Origin: Holdemanella sp. MSK.7.32
Lineage (GTDB): Bacteria; Bacillota_I; Bacilli_A; Erysipelotrichales; Erysipelotrichaceae
Reading direction: 5' to 3'
Assembly: GCF_024460475.1 (NCBI RefSeq)
Contig: NZ_JANFYN010000050.1
Span: forward strand, 1-15,008
Length of the DNA stretch: 15,008 bases
Position 1 is the first letter of the stretch, and each line of letters opens with the position of its first letter. Positions 6,636-13,814 of the stretch are shown piece by piece. The notes under the pieces are model-generated. The model made no database searches. It saw only the letters and a program-made list of their open reading frames with translations, and was not told the DNA's origin. The translations under genes were made by a program, and so were the position numbers.

Positions 6636-7214
6636 CTATTTGTTTTCTTCAAGCTCAACATGACGAAGAATAATCGTCTTGATTAGCTCAGCTGCAAGCT
6701 TTGGATCATCATTACATACAATATATTTGTATTGTGATACCATCTTCATTTCATTGCTTGCCTTGGCAAGACGCTGTTGAATGATTTCTTCAGGTTCTGT
6801 GCTACGACCACGAATACGTCTTTCCAATTCCTCCATTGAAGGTGGAATAATAAAGATAGAAATCGCATCTGGACACTTTTCCTGTACTTGAATCGCTCCC
6901 TGCACTTCAATTTCCAATAAGACATTCTTTCCTTCATCGCGCAAACGATTGACTTCCTTTAAAGGTGTTCCATAATAGTTTCCGACAAACTCGGCCCACT
7001 CTAAAAGCCCACCTTCTTGAATGGCTTTCTCAAAATCTTCACGTGTTGAGAAGAAATAATCTCTTCCATCCACTTCTCCAGCACGTGGTTTACGTGTTGT
7101 CATTGATGTAGAATACGCCAAATTTAGACGTTCATCTGTTTCAAAATATTTTCGAATTGTCCCTTTTCCAACACCACTAGGACCGCTCAAAATGATTAAT
7201 AAACCTCTTTGCAT
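6636..7214 (-). CDS. gmk: Guanylate kinase
   Basis: Guanylate kinase phosphorylates GMP to GDP with ATP in the cytoplasm. The 192-residue length is typical. The P-loop GPSGVGKGT is at 11-19, followed by the GMP-binding TTRKPRAGEVDGRDYFF, the EFVGNYYGTP segment and the lid region with RRIRGRSTE. The start at 7214 (MQRGLLIILSG) is decided by the promoter: a near-perfect TTGACA/TAAAAT pair lies at 7243-7271, so upstream ATGs fall in or before the -10 and cannot be in the message. GGGAGAG lies about 10 bases upstream of this ATG. It is divergent from rqcH, a neighbourhood also seen in B. subtilis (yloA...gmk). No strong own terminator is visible, so some read-through into rimP is likely. Confidence 0.95.
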   Translation of the reverse strand: MQRGLLIILSGPSGVGKGTIRKYFETDERLNLAYSTSMTTRKPRAGEVDGRDYFFSTREDFEKAIQEGGLLEWAEFVGNYYGTPLKEVNRLRDEGKNVLLEIEVQGAIQVQEKCPDAISIFIIPPSMEELERRIRGRSTEPEEIIQQRLAKASNEMKMVSQYKYIVCNDDPKLAAELIKTIILRHVELEENK

Positions 7215-7242
7215 GACAATCTTGCTCTCCCTCTTTTCATCC

Positions 7243-7271
7243 ATTTTACAAGTCCAAACCATGTGTGTCAA
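7243..7271 (-). promoter_or_regulatory. gmk promoter
   Basis: On the minus strand TTGACA (7271-7266, a perfect -35) and TAAAAT (7248-7243) are 17 bases apart. The start would be near 7236, giving a leader of about 20 bases. This fixes the gmk start at 7214. Confidence 0.85.
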
Positions 7272-7294
7272 ATTTAATTTAACTATGTTATAAT
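7266..7294 (+). promoter_or_regulatory. rqcH promoter, sharing its -35 with gmk
   Basis: TATAAT at 7289-7294 is a perfect extended -10 (TG one base before). The position 17 bases upstream, TGTCAA at 7266-7271, is the same six base pairs that form the gmk -35 on the other strand. The + hexamer is a weak -35, so the extended -10 probably drives it. Confidence 0.75.
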
Positions 7295-7319
7295 TCTTAT
7301 CAGACTAAGGAGGTCCACT

Positions 7320-8954
7320 ATGGCTATTGACGGATTATTTTTATACAATATTCAAGAAAAATTAAACGCATATACCCCATGTAAAATTGGTAAAATACAA
7401 AATATCAGCGATGAAGAAATATTGATTCATCTACACACACGAAATGAAGGAAACCAAAAGCTTGTCATTAATGTACATTCCAACACAAACCGTGTATATA
7501 TCGCAAACTTTATTCCCAGCATTCAACCAGAACCATCCAACTTTGTGATGGTCTTAAGAAAGCTCTGTTCACAAGCCATTGTCGAATCTTTTGAACAAGT
7601 AGGCTATGACCGCATTTTATGTTTACACTTATCTTGTCGCAATGAATTTCAAGACCTTGTGAAATACGATCTAAATATCGAACTCATGGGAAAATACGCC
7701 AATATGATCTTAGTTAAAGATGGCGTAATTGTAGATGCATTAAAACGTATTCCTGTATTTGAAAATGCCAAAAGATTCATTCATCCAGGCGCAAAGTATG
7801 TAGCTCCTACTCAACCAGAGAAGAAAAATCCATTCGAAATCAAAGATATCGATTTAGATCAAAGTCTTGTTAAACAGATCTATGGCTTTTCACCCTTACT
7901 ATCCAATGAATTTATGTATCGCATAAAAAACAACGAAAAATACATCGATATATTAAATGAAGTAGTGAATTCAAATATACTCTATATCTATAAAAAAGAC
8001 TTTCATTGTATTGAACTCAAACATTTAAATGAACAACCAAAGACCTATACGATCATGGAAGGCCTAAATCATTTATATGAAGAAGATGAACAAAAAAAGC
8101 GGATCAAAGAACAATATGGCGATATCATTCGTACTGTAGAAAAGGAAAAATTAAAGCAAACAAAAAAACTTCCAAAGCTAGAACAAGCCTTAGAAGATGG
8201 AAAAGATTATCATAAATATCAAGAATATGGTGATTTGATCTTTGCGTATATGTACCAGATTCAAAAAGAAAAAACAATTGTATTACCTTCTTTTGAAACC
8301 AATGAAGATGTAACAATTCCAATTGATATGCGTTATGATCTAAAAACAAATGCGAATAAATACTATCAGAAATATCATAAGATGAAGCGTAGTTTAGTGA
8401 TCTTAGAAGAACAAATTGAACAATGTAAACAAGATATTGAATACTATACACAACTCGAAGAACAGCTTCAACACTGCAGTGTCTTTGATGCTGGAGAAAT
8501 ACGAGAGGAACTTGTTAAACAACGTGTATTGATGCCTAAAAAGGACAATAAACGTAAAAAGAAGAACAATAAGCCAAATGTCCTTCATTTAGTGTTTGAT
8601 GATTGCGAAATCTATGTAGGTAAGAATAACATACAAAATAACTATGTAACACACCAAGTCTCTAGAAAGAATGATTTATGGTTCCATGTGAAAGACTATC
8701 ATGGTTCTCACGTACTATTAAAGAGTGAAGACTTTACTGAACCACAAATTCGATTATGTGCAATGTTAGCCGCGTATTACTCCAAAGGCAAAGATTCAAG
8801 TTCTGTACCCGTAGATTATTGTTTGATCTCACAAATCAAAAAGGTACCTGGATCTAAGATTGGTTTTGTGACAATGAAATCCAATAAGACCATTTATATT
8901 GACCCAGATGAAAATTATTTATTAGAAATCATTAAAAATCATCAAATAAAGTAA
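7320..8954 (+). CDS. rqcH: Ribosome quality-control factor RqcH (NFACT family)
   Basis: RqcH (Rqc2/NEMF/Tae2 family, formerly FbpA 'fibronectin-binding protein') binds obstructed 50S subunits with peptidyl-tRNA and recruits tRNA-Ala to add a C-terminal Ala tail degron. The NFACT-N domain (1 to about 180) begins MAIDGLFLYN and has FVMVLRKL (75-82), ELMGKYANMILV (121-132) and D97-R98, the pair needed for Ala tailing in B. subtilis at the same numbering. A middle helical/HhH region and a long coiled coil (about 250-410, with PIDMRYDLKTNANKYYQKY) follow. NFACT-R is about 420-530, with GKNN at 434-437 and KNDLWFHVKDYHGSHVLL (450-467). AAGGAGG lies 6 bases before the ATG. Length (544) is normal. 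Monocistronic, ending in a shared terminator. Confidence 0.95.
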   Translation: MAIDGLFLYNIQEKLNAYTPCKIGKIQNISDEEILIHLHTRNEGNQKLVINVHSNTNRVYIANFIPSIQPEPSNFVMVLRKLCSQAIVESFEQVGYDRILCLHLSCRNEFQDLVKYDLNIELMGKYANMILVKDGVIVDALKRIPVFENAKRFIHPGAKYVAPTQPEKKNPFEIKDIDLDQSLVKQIYGFSPLLSNEFMYRIKNNEKYIDILNEVVNSNILYIYKKDFHCIELKHLNEQPKTYTIMEGLNHLYEEDEQKKRIKEQYGDIIRTVEKEKLKQTKKLPKLEQALEDGKDYHKYQEYGDLIFAYMYQIQKEKTIVLPSFETNEDVTIPIDMRYDLKTNANKYYQKYHKMKRSLVILEEQIEQCKQDIEYYTQLEEQLQHCSVFDAGEIREELVKQRVLMPKKDNKRKKKNNKPNVLHLVFDDCEIYVGKNNIQNNYVTHQVSRKNDLWFHVKDYHGSHVLLKSEDFTEPQIRLCAMLAAYYSKGKDSSSVPVDYCLISQIKKVPGSKIGFVTMKSNKTIYIDPDENYLLEIIKNHQIK

Positions 8955-8979
8955 AAGAGATGGAAAATTCCATCTCTTT
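8954..8979. terminator. Bidirectional terminator between rqcH and rnfB
   Basis: AAAGAGATGGAA (8954-8965) pairs with TTCCATCTCTTT (8968-8979), with T-rich flanks on both strands. It starts at the rqcH stop codon and ends 3 bases before the rnfB stop codon, so it serves both convergent units. Confidence 0.88.
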
Positions 8980-8982
8980 CTT

Positions 8983-9291
8983 TTATCCTTTTACTTCGAC
9001 TGTAGAACCATCAGGACCTGGTGTGTTTTTCAAGTAATCAACGATTTCTTGACGCTTTTCTGCTTTACAAGGTTTACAGGCGATATGATCCATATCACCT
9101 GATACCAAAGCTTCAGCCATACCACTACATCCAGGGAATCCACAACCACCACAGTTATATCCAGGTAGTAATGATGTTACTTTCTCTACACGTACGTCTG
9201 CTTCTACTTTTAAATATTTGTCGGCAACACCTAGACCTAAGCCAAGTACTGCACCAAGTACAAGCATCATAATTACGGCTACGATTACCAT
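8983..9291 (-). CDS. rnfB: RnfB, short form without ferredoxin domains
   Basis: RnfB normally takes electrons from ferredoxin. This 102-residue version has only the N-terminal membrane anchor (2-22) and the FeS (PF04060-type) domain with NCGGCGFPGCSGMAEAL: C47, C50, C55 and C72 form CX2CX4CX16C, plus an extra C75 where most homologues have CPPGG. The double [4Fe-4S] ferredoxin-like region that follows in E. coli (about 190 residues in total) and is longer still in clostridia is absent. This is not a visible frameshift: the stop is followed within 3 bases by a terminator and then rqcH. AAGGGAG lies upstream and the ATG is two bases after the preceding stop. It is the last gene of the operon. 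Identity as RnfB rests on the FeS motif and operon position. Confidence 0.85.
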   Translation of the reverse strand: MVIVAVIMMLVLGAVLGLGLGVADKYLKVEADVRVEKVTSLLPGYNCGGCGFPGCSGMAEALVSGDMDHIACKPCKAEKRQEIVDYLKNTPGPDGSTVEVKG

Positions 9292-9293
9292 AT

Positions 9294-9476
9294 TTATTCT
9301 CCCTTCACTTGATTATGAGCTGGATTGTTTGTACAGGCATAATCCTTACATCCATCACAATCCGCTTTTAAATCTTCACACCCTTCTGGTCTGGGTGTTT
9401 TTTTATTCATTAAATACAAAACAATATAGATGGCGACTAATGCACCAAAGAACAATATTGCCAATAAATATTTCAT
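9294..9476 (-). CDS. Small Cys-rich membrane protein in rnf operon, 60 aa
   Basis: I cannot assign this gene to a named family. One membrane segment (about 3-23) is followed by NKK, which by the positive-inside rule puts the C-terminus in the cytoplasm. The tail has four Cys: C33, C40, C43, C48 (CX6CX2CX4C). The core DCDGCKDYAC has the same CX2CX4C spacing as NCGGCGFPGC in RnfB next door, so an Fe-S or metal site is plausible. It also resembles in size and layout the FeoB-associated Cys-rich membrane proteins. The start at 9476 overlaps the rnfA stop by one base (TAATG); seven more in-frame residues upstream are possible but would lie inside rnfA and lack a ribosome binding site. rnfB follows after 2 bases. 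Tight coupling suggests an accessory Rnf subunit; this is inference. Confidence 0.85.
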   Translation of the reverse strand: MKYLLAILFFGALVAIYIVLYLMNKKTPRPEGCEDLKADCDGCKDYACTNNPAHNQVKGE

Positions 9477-10051
9477 TATACAATTCCTGTAAAGCAAGAG
9501 AATGCCATAGCCATGATGGCAGCCACAATCAAGGCGATTGGATTACCAACGAATGCATTTGGAACTTCACTTTGTTCTAGTCTTTCACGAATTGTAGAGA
9601 AAATGAATAATACAAGGGCAAATCCTAATGGAGTACCGATTGAGTATACTAACATTTGTGCAAAGTTATAACTATTAGAAATATTTACTAAACATACATT
9701 CAAAACAACACAGTTTGTCGTGATCAATGGTAAGTAAACACCTAATGATTTATAAAGTGCAGGACTTGTCTTTTTAATGAACATTTCTGTTAATTGAACT
9801 AAAGAAGCGATTACCAAGATAAATGTAATCAAATCCATAAATTCAAGTTGTAAAGGTACAAGTACTAAATAATAAAGTGCATATGTAACAAGTGCTGCAA
9901 CAACGATAACGAAGACAACGGCAACACCCATACCGATTGCTGAGCTTTTCTTTTTAGAAACACCCATGAATGGGCACATACCTAAGAATTGAGTTAAGAT
10001 AACGTTGTTAACTAAAACACTCGTTACTAAAAGTGCCATTAATTCACCCAT
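9476..10051 (-). CDS. rnfA: Rnf electron transport complex subunit A
   Basis: RnfA is an integral membrane subunit of the ferredoxin:NAD oxidoreductase, related to RnfE and NqrD/E. The 191-residue protein has six hydrophobic segments. It begins MGELMALLVTSVLVNNVILTQFLGMCPFMGVSKKK, which in two parts is the family N-terminus; C26 in the FLGMCPF motif and C114 in TTNCVVLN are the positions that, with the RnfE pair, hold an intramembrane [2Fe-2S] cluster in solved Rnf/Nqr structures. The start is placed at the first ATG because AAGGAGG inside the rnfE end lies 8 bases upstream. One base separates it from the rnfE stop. Confidence 0.96.
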   Translation of the reverse strand: MGELMALLVTSVLVNNVILTQFLGMCPFMGVSKKKSSAIGMGVAVVFVIVVAALVTYALYYLVLVPLQLEFMDLITFILVIASLVQLTEMFIKKTSPALYKSLGVYLPLITTNCVVLNVCLVNISNSYNFAQMLVYSIGTPLGFALVLFIFSTIRERLEQSEVPNAFVGNPIALIVAAIMAMAFSCFTGIV

Positions 10052-10052
10052 C

Positions 10053-10712
10053 TTACTTTTCCTCCTTCGCTGCAGCTTCTTCTTTTGCTGTTACATGTTG
10101 TTTATAAGCACCAACAGCAGCGGCTAAAACCGCAAATGTAATGAAGGCTCCAACACTAGATCCAAAGATACTCACTGTGAAGTCTTCGGGAATAATGTGT
10201 AAGTTTAACCAAACTTGCGCTTCGTTAAATGGGTTTACCACTTTGATTCCACCTGTTGAAATCAATTCACGAATAAATGACATCGCTAGTACTGCTAGAG
10301 TATATCCTAAACCCATTCCTAAACCATCAAGAGCTGAATCTAAAACGCCGTTTTTACTTGCGAAAGCTTCTGCACGACCCAAGATAATGCAGTTAACTAC
10401 AATCAACGGAATGAATACACCTAAGCTTGTATTTAAACTTGGCGCATAGGCTTGAATCAACATTTGAATGATTTTTACCAATGTGGCGATGATGACAATA
10501 TAAACAGGAATACGAATTTCATCTGGCGTAATTTTACGAACACATGAAATAATCACGTTGGACATGATCAATACGATAATAACACTAACACCCATACCAA
10601 TCGCATTGTTTACAGTTGTAGTAATGGCTAGTGTTGAACAAATTCCTAAGAACAATGAGAATACTGGGTTATCTTTAATTAAACCCGCTTTAAAGTTTTC
10701 AAAACGATTCAT
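10053..10712 (-). CDS. rnfE: Rnf electron transport complex subunit E
   Basis: RnfE pairs pseudosymmetrically with RnfA in the membrane core. This 219-residue protein has about six membrane segments, the NPVFSLFLGICSTLAITTT motif near the N-terminus with C25, and IVVNCIILGRAEAFA with C108. C25 and C108 match the cluster-binding Cys positions of the family. The C-terminal tail is rich in Ala, Glu and Lys and encodes the ribosome binding site of rnfA. Its own site, TAAGGAGG, contains the rnfG stop codon. The usual CPALAVTT-type motif is changed to CSTLAITT, a mild difference. Confidence 0.95.
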   Translation of the reverse strand: MNRFENFKAGLIKDNPVFSLFLGICSTLAITTTVNNAIGMGVSVIIVLIMSNVIISCVRKITPDEIRIPVYIVIIATLVKIIQMLIQAYAPSLNTSLGVFIPLIVVNCIILGRAEAFASKNGVLDSALDGLGMGLGYTLAVLAMSFIRELISTGGIKVVNPFNEAQVWLNLHIIPEDFTVSIFGSSVGAFITFAVLAAAVGAYKQHVTAKEEAAAKEEK

Positions 10713-10725
10713 CTAGATAACCTCC

Positions 10726-11235
10726 TTACTTTAATGTATCGACAAGTTTTGCCGCTTCATGAATACCACTAACAACAGGTCCAGAAGAAACAGTCGCACC
10801 AGAAATTGTATCCAATTCACCAGTCGCATCTTTACCTTCTAGAGATTTTTTAAATGGAGCTTCTGTTACTTGTGATCCTAAACCTTTTGTATCGCCATTG
10901 CTGATGGCATTGTATTTGTCGATTTTCTTACTATCTTTATTAATAGAAACTAAGAATACAGTTCCTTCTTTATATCCACTTACACTCATGTTGAAGATAT
11001 AAACGTTTTTATATTCATAAACCTTTTGAACCGTTTTAGAATCCAATTTTGCATCTACCAATTTAAAATCATTGGCGTTCGCATCTGGATACATAGCTAA
11101 TAATGATTCTTTTTCTTGTTTTTCGTTATTTGCAGCAATAACAGGGGCCGTCATCTGATTCGCAAATGCCAAGGCACCACCGGCAACGGCTGAAACAATA
11201 GCCAAGAATAAACCTAAATGTACGATCTTGTTCAT
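10726..11235 (-). CDS. rnfG: Rnf complex subunit G, covalent FMN carrier
   Basis: RnfG is a membrane-anchored flavoprotein with its FMN domain outside the cytoplasm. The 169-residue protein has one N-terminal membrane segment (about 5-25) followed by an FMN-binding domain. The flavinylation motif is complete: D142-T-I-S145-G-A-T148, with T148 the predicted FMN attachment site used by ApbE, whose gene is nearby (13815). GLGSQVTEAPFKKSL is also typical of the domain. The start overlaps the rnfD stop by four bases (ATGA), so translation is coupled. It is somewhat shorter than E. coli RsxG (about 206). Confidence 0.94.
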   Translation of the reverse strand: MNKIVHLGLFLAIVSAVAGGALAFANQMTAPVIAANNEKQEKESLLAMYPDANANDFKLVDAKLDSKTVQKVYEYKNVYIFNMSVSGYKEGTVFLVSINKDSKKIDKYNAISNGDTKGLGSQVTEAPFKKSLEGKDATGELDTISGATVSSGPVVSGIHEAAKLVDTLK

Positions 11236-12374
11236 AGTGTTACCTCCACTGTTTCAACAACAGCTGCAGTTTCAGGAACCGTATCTACCTTTTGAATGGA
11301 ACTAGCTGCATAGAAGCTTATAGCTAAACCAATCAAAGCTAGACATACACAAACAATTCTTGATTTTTTTACCAATTCCAATTGTTTTCCATCGAAACAA
11401 GATTCGATCCAAGGCGTAAACATATTCATCAATAAAATGGAATATAAACATCCTTCTGGAAGATTTGCTTTTAAACGAACTAAAGTTGTTAAAATTGCTG
11501 CACCCATCGCAAATACAACACGACCACTTGCACTTGTTGGACTTGTGACTGGATCTGTCAACATAAATACAGCACCAAAAATAACACCACCAGTTAATAG
11601 GTGCAATAATGGATACCAGATAATAGCTGGAATTCCATGGTATGAATCAATGCCTGTAATAGCCGCTACAACAGCTGTTAACACAAAGATTGTTCCTAAA
11701 TATACAGCCGGAACTCTCCAATCAATAATTTGACGAACCGCAAGTACTACACCAATAATCAAAATCAAGATTGAGAATGTTTCACCAATAGATCCAGGAT
11801 ATGTTCCTAAAGCTAGACCTGCAAAGCCTCCATATTGAGACAAGAATGAATCCAATACAGCCGCATTGCTTGGTAACCAATGATAAGTGCTCGCAATCAC
11901 TGTTGTTGGTGTTGCTTGTGAAATTAGACCTACACTAACACCTGTAAAAGCTTGTAGAATCACAGCACGTCCTACAGCTGCAGGGTTAAAGATGTTTTGT
12001 CCAAAACCACCAAATAATAATTTTGCAAGTACAATTGCGAATACTGTCGCAATAATAACTGCATAACAAGACATATTCACAGGTACCATCAAAGTTAAAA
12101 TGATAGCTGTTACCCATCCAAATGAGCTCTTTAAGAAAGTTTTAACATCTTTCTTCATAATCTTTGCGAAAATGGATTCGCAAACGAATGTAGTAATTAA
12201 AGAACAAGCTAATAAAAGAACACAATGTAAAGCAGCACTAGCTCCCCATGCAGAGGCATAGTAAATAACGGCTGCTGCAAACACAACAAGTAAACTTAAA
12301 GATAATTCTTTCATGATACGTTGTGTTGACAAGTTATTCTTAATGCTTGGACTTACATGAAAAGTAAATTTCAT
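11232..12374 (-). CDS. rnfD: Rnf complex subunit D
   Basis: RnfD is the large membrane subunit, related to NqrB, and is thought to belong to the ion-translocating core. The 380-residue protein has about ten hydrophobic segments. Family motifs include FGGFGQNIFNPAAVGRA (121-136) and LTDPVTSPTSASGRVVF (272-288). The expected covalent FMN site is SQAT at 152-155 with T155 as acceptor; the Asp that normally begins the D-x-x-S-x-A-T motif is Gly149 here. A short Val/Glu-rich tail follows the last membrane segment. The ribosome binding site GGGAGGA is fused with the rnfC stop codon. The stop overlaps rnfG. Confidence 0.95.
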   Translation of the reverse strand: MKFTFHVSPSIKNNLSTQRIMKELSLSLLVVFAAAVIYYASAWGASAALHCVLLLACSLITTFVCESIFAKIMKKDVKTFLKSSFGWVTAIILTLMVPVNMSCYAVIIATVFAIVLAKLLFGGFGQNIFNPAAVGRAVILQAFTGVSVGLISQATPTTVIASTYHWLPSNAAVLDSFLSQYGGFAGLALGTYPGSIGETFSILILIIGVVLAVRQIIDWRVPAVYLGTIFVLTAVVAAITGIDSYHGIPAIIWYPLLHLLTGGVIFGAVFMLTDPVTSPTSASGRVVFAMGAAILTTLVRLKANLPEGCLYSILLMNMFTPWIESCFDGKQLELVKKSRIVCVCLALIGLAISFYAASSIQKVDTVPETAAVVETVEVTL

Positions 12375-12385
12375 TTGAATCCTCC

Positions 12386-13678
12386 CTACTTTTTCTTAAG
12401 CATAACAATACGTTTTGCCTTACGAACATTTTCAGTTACATCAATATGAGATGGACAAATATATGTACACATTCCACATTCGATACAACTCATAACGCCA
12501 CGTTTTGACATTTCGTCAACGTCATTGGCTTTCAATGCAGCTGTAATTCTTACTGGCTGTAAACCACTTGGACAATGATCACTACATTTACCGCAACGTA
12601 AACATGCGATCGCATCATCGTTTGCAGCTGGAAGTACAGTTAATGCATTCATAGCACGATCAACGACAAACATATCATTGACAATGGTTTTACCCATCAT
12701 AGGTCCACCTGAAATCAAGCGGACAGTATCTTGTGTATATCCACCACAAGCTTCGATAATTTCACTAACAGGCATACCAACAGGTACACATACGTTGTGA
12801 GGATCTTTTACACATTCCCCACTAACCGTTAGATTCTTTTGTGTGATGGCTTCTCCTTTTTCAAAGGCTTTCGCAATCGCGATGGCACTTGAAGCATTTC
12901 CGATGATAGCACCCGCTTCAGCAGGTAATCCACCATATTCTTTATGTAATACTTCACGCACTAAAACACGTTCCCAACCCATTGGATACACATCAGGGAC
13001 TGGACGAACCTCAACACCAGCCGCATCTGTCAATACAGATTTCACTTTTTCAATTAAATCTGGGTGAGACTCTTTAATACAAATGTAAACCGTTTTAGCT
13101 TCAGCCATTTTCTTCATGATTTTTGCACCTGTAACTAAATCTTTGGCATCATCCATGACAGATCGATAATCGGCTGTGATATATGGTTCACACTCTACGG
13201 CATTGATCAAAACATAATCAACTCCGTCTGGCTTCATATATTTTACATAGGTTGGGAAACCAGCTCCACCTAAACCAACAATACCTGCATTCTTTACAAA
13301 ATCAACACACGCTTCACGAGTAGCACTTTGCCAGTCTAATGGCGCAAAAGATTGAACTTTGGTTTGTTTAAAATCGCATTCAATCACCATGTGATTTTGT
13401 GGACGCAAAGAATTGTGCATACGCTTAACAATTCCTTTGTAAGTTCCAGAAACACTTGAATAAATTGGCACATAAAAACCTGACTTTGTTTCAGCCAGCT
13501 TTGTTCCAACGGATACAGTATCTCCCTCTTCAACAAGAATATCAAAGTCTAAAGTACGGCCTGCAACCAAAGGAATATAGACTTCCTTTTTAGGCATAAG
13601 ATGTAATAATTCAGACTTTTCTGTCAATTCTTTTTTACCAGGGATATGCTGTCTCATTGGTCCTAAAAATAGTGACAT
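12386..13678 (-). CDS. rnfC: Rnf complex subunit C, NAD(H) dehydrogenase subunit
   Basis: RnfC is the peripheral cytoplasmic subunit that reduces NAD and passes electrons through two [4Fe-4S] clusters. The 430-residue protein has a barrel-sandwich (lipoyl-like) domain (about 30-100), the nucleotide/FMN-binding region with GIVGLGGAGFPTYVK (132-146) and NAVECEPYITADYR (159-172), an SLBB region (about 280-350), and two CX2CX2CX3C motifs: C359/362/365/369 and C398/401/404/408. The start at 13678 (MSLFLGPM) is chosen because GGGAGG lies about 10 bases upstream; an ATG six codons earlier overlaps that site. It is the first gene of the rnf operon, as in clostridial rnfCDGEAB. Confidence 0.96.
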   Translation of the reverse strand: MSLFLGPMRQHIPGKKELTEKSELLHLMPKKEVYIPLVAGRTLDFDILVEEGDTVSVGTKLAETKSGFYVPIYSSVSGTYKGIVKRMHNSLRPQNHMVIECDFKQTKVQSFAPLDWQSATREACVDFVKNAGIVGLGGAGFPTYVKYMKPDGVDYVLINAVECEPYITADYRSVMDDAKDLVTGAKIMKKMAEAKTVYICIKESHPDLIEKVKSVLTDAAGVEVRPVPDVYPMGWERVLVREVLHKEYGGLPAEAGAIIGNASSAIAIAKAFEKGEAITQKNLTVSGECVKDPHNVCVPVGMPVSEIIEACGGYTQDTVRLISGGPMMGKTIVNDMFVVDRAMNALTVLPAANDDAIACLRCGKCSDHCPSGLQPVRITAALKANDVDEMSKRGVMSCIECGMCTYICPSHIDVTENVRKAKRIVMLKKK

Positions 13679-13708
13679 ATAAATCCTACCTCCCATTTAC
13701 ACTTTTTA

Positions 13709-13737
13709 ATCATAGGCCTTTTTTTTCACAAGTTCAA
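13709..13737 (-). promoter_or_regulatory. rnf operon promoter
   Basis: On the minus strand TTGAAC (13737-13732) and TATGAT (13714-13709) are 17 bases apart. The start would be near 13702, leaving a leader of about 25 bases to the rnfC ATG. The -35 is only seven bases from an opposing -35 (13745-13750), so the two directions may compete or share a regulator. Confidence 0.7.
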
Positions 13738-13744
13738 GAATTTT

Positions 13745-13773
13745 TTGACAATTTCCCACAATTCAAATATATA
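13745..13773 (+). promoter_or_regulatory. apbE upstream promoter
   Basis: A perfect TTGACA (13745-13750) and TATATA (13768-13773) are 17 bases apart. It would give a leader of about 35 bases before the apbE ATG, in which I see no ribosome binding site. Confidence 0.55.
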
Positions 13774-13779
13774 CTGACA

Positions 13780-13808
13780 TTTACATTAAATTCATTTCAT
13801 CCTATAAT
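13780..13808 (+). promoter_or_regulatory. apbE proximal promoter
   Basis: TTTACA (13780-13785) and a perfect TATAAT (13803-13808) are 17 bases apart. The first base of the apbE ATG is the seventh base after the -10, exactly where transcription would be expected to start, implying a leaderless message. Confidence 0.7.
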
Positions 13809-13814
13809 ACTTTT

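Noticed and set aside
7215..7271. Longer guanylate kinase start sites at 7271, 7262 or 7244
   Set aside because: They lie in the -35 to -10 region of the gmk promoter, so they cannot be in its transcript.
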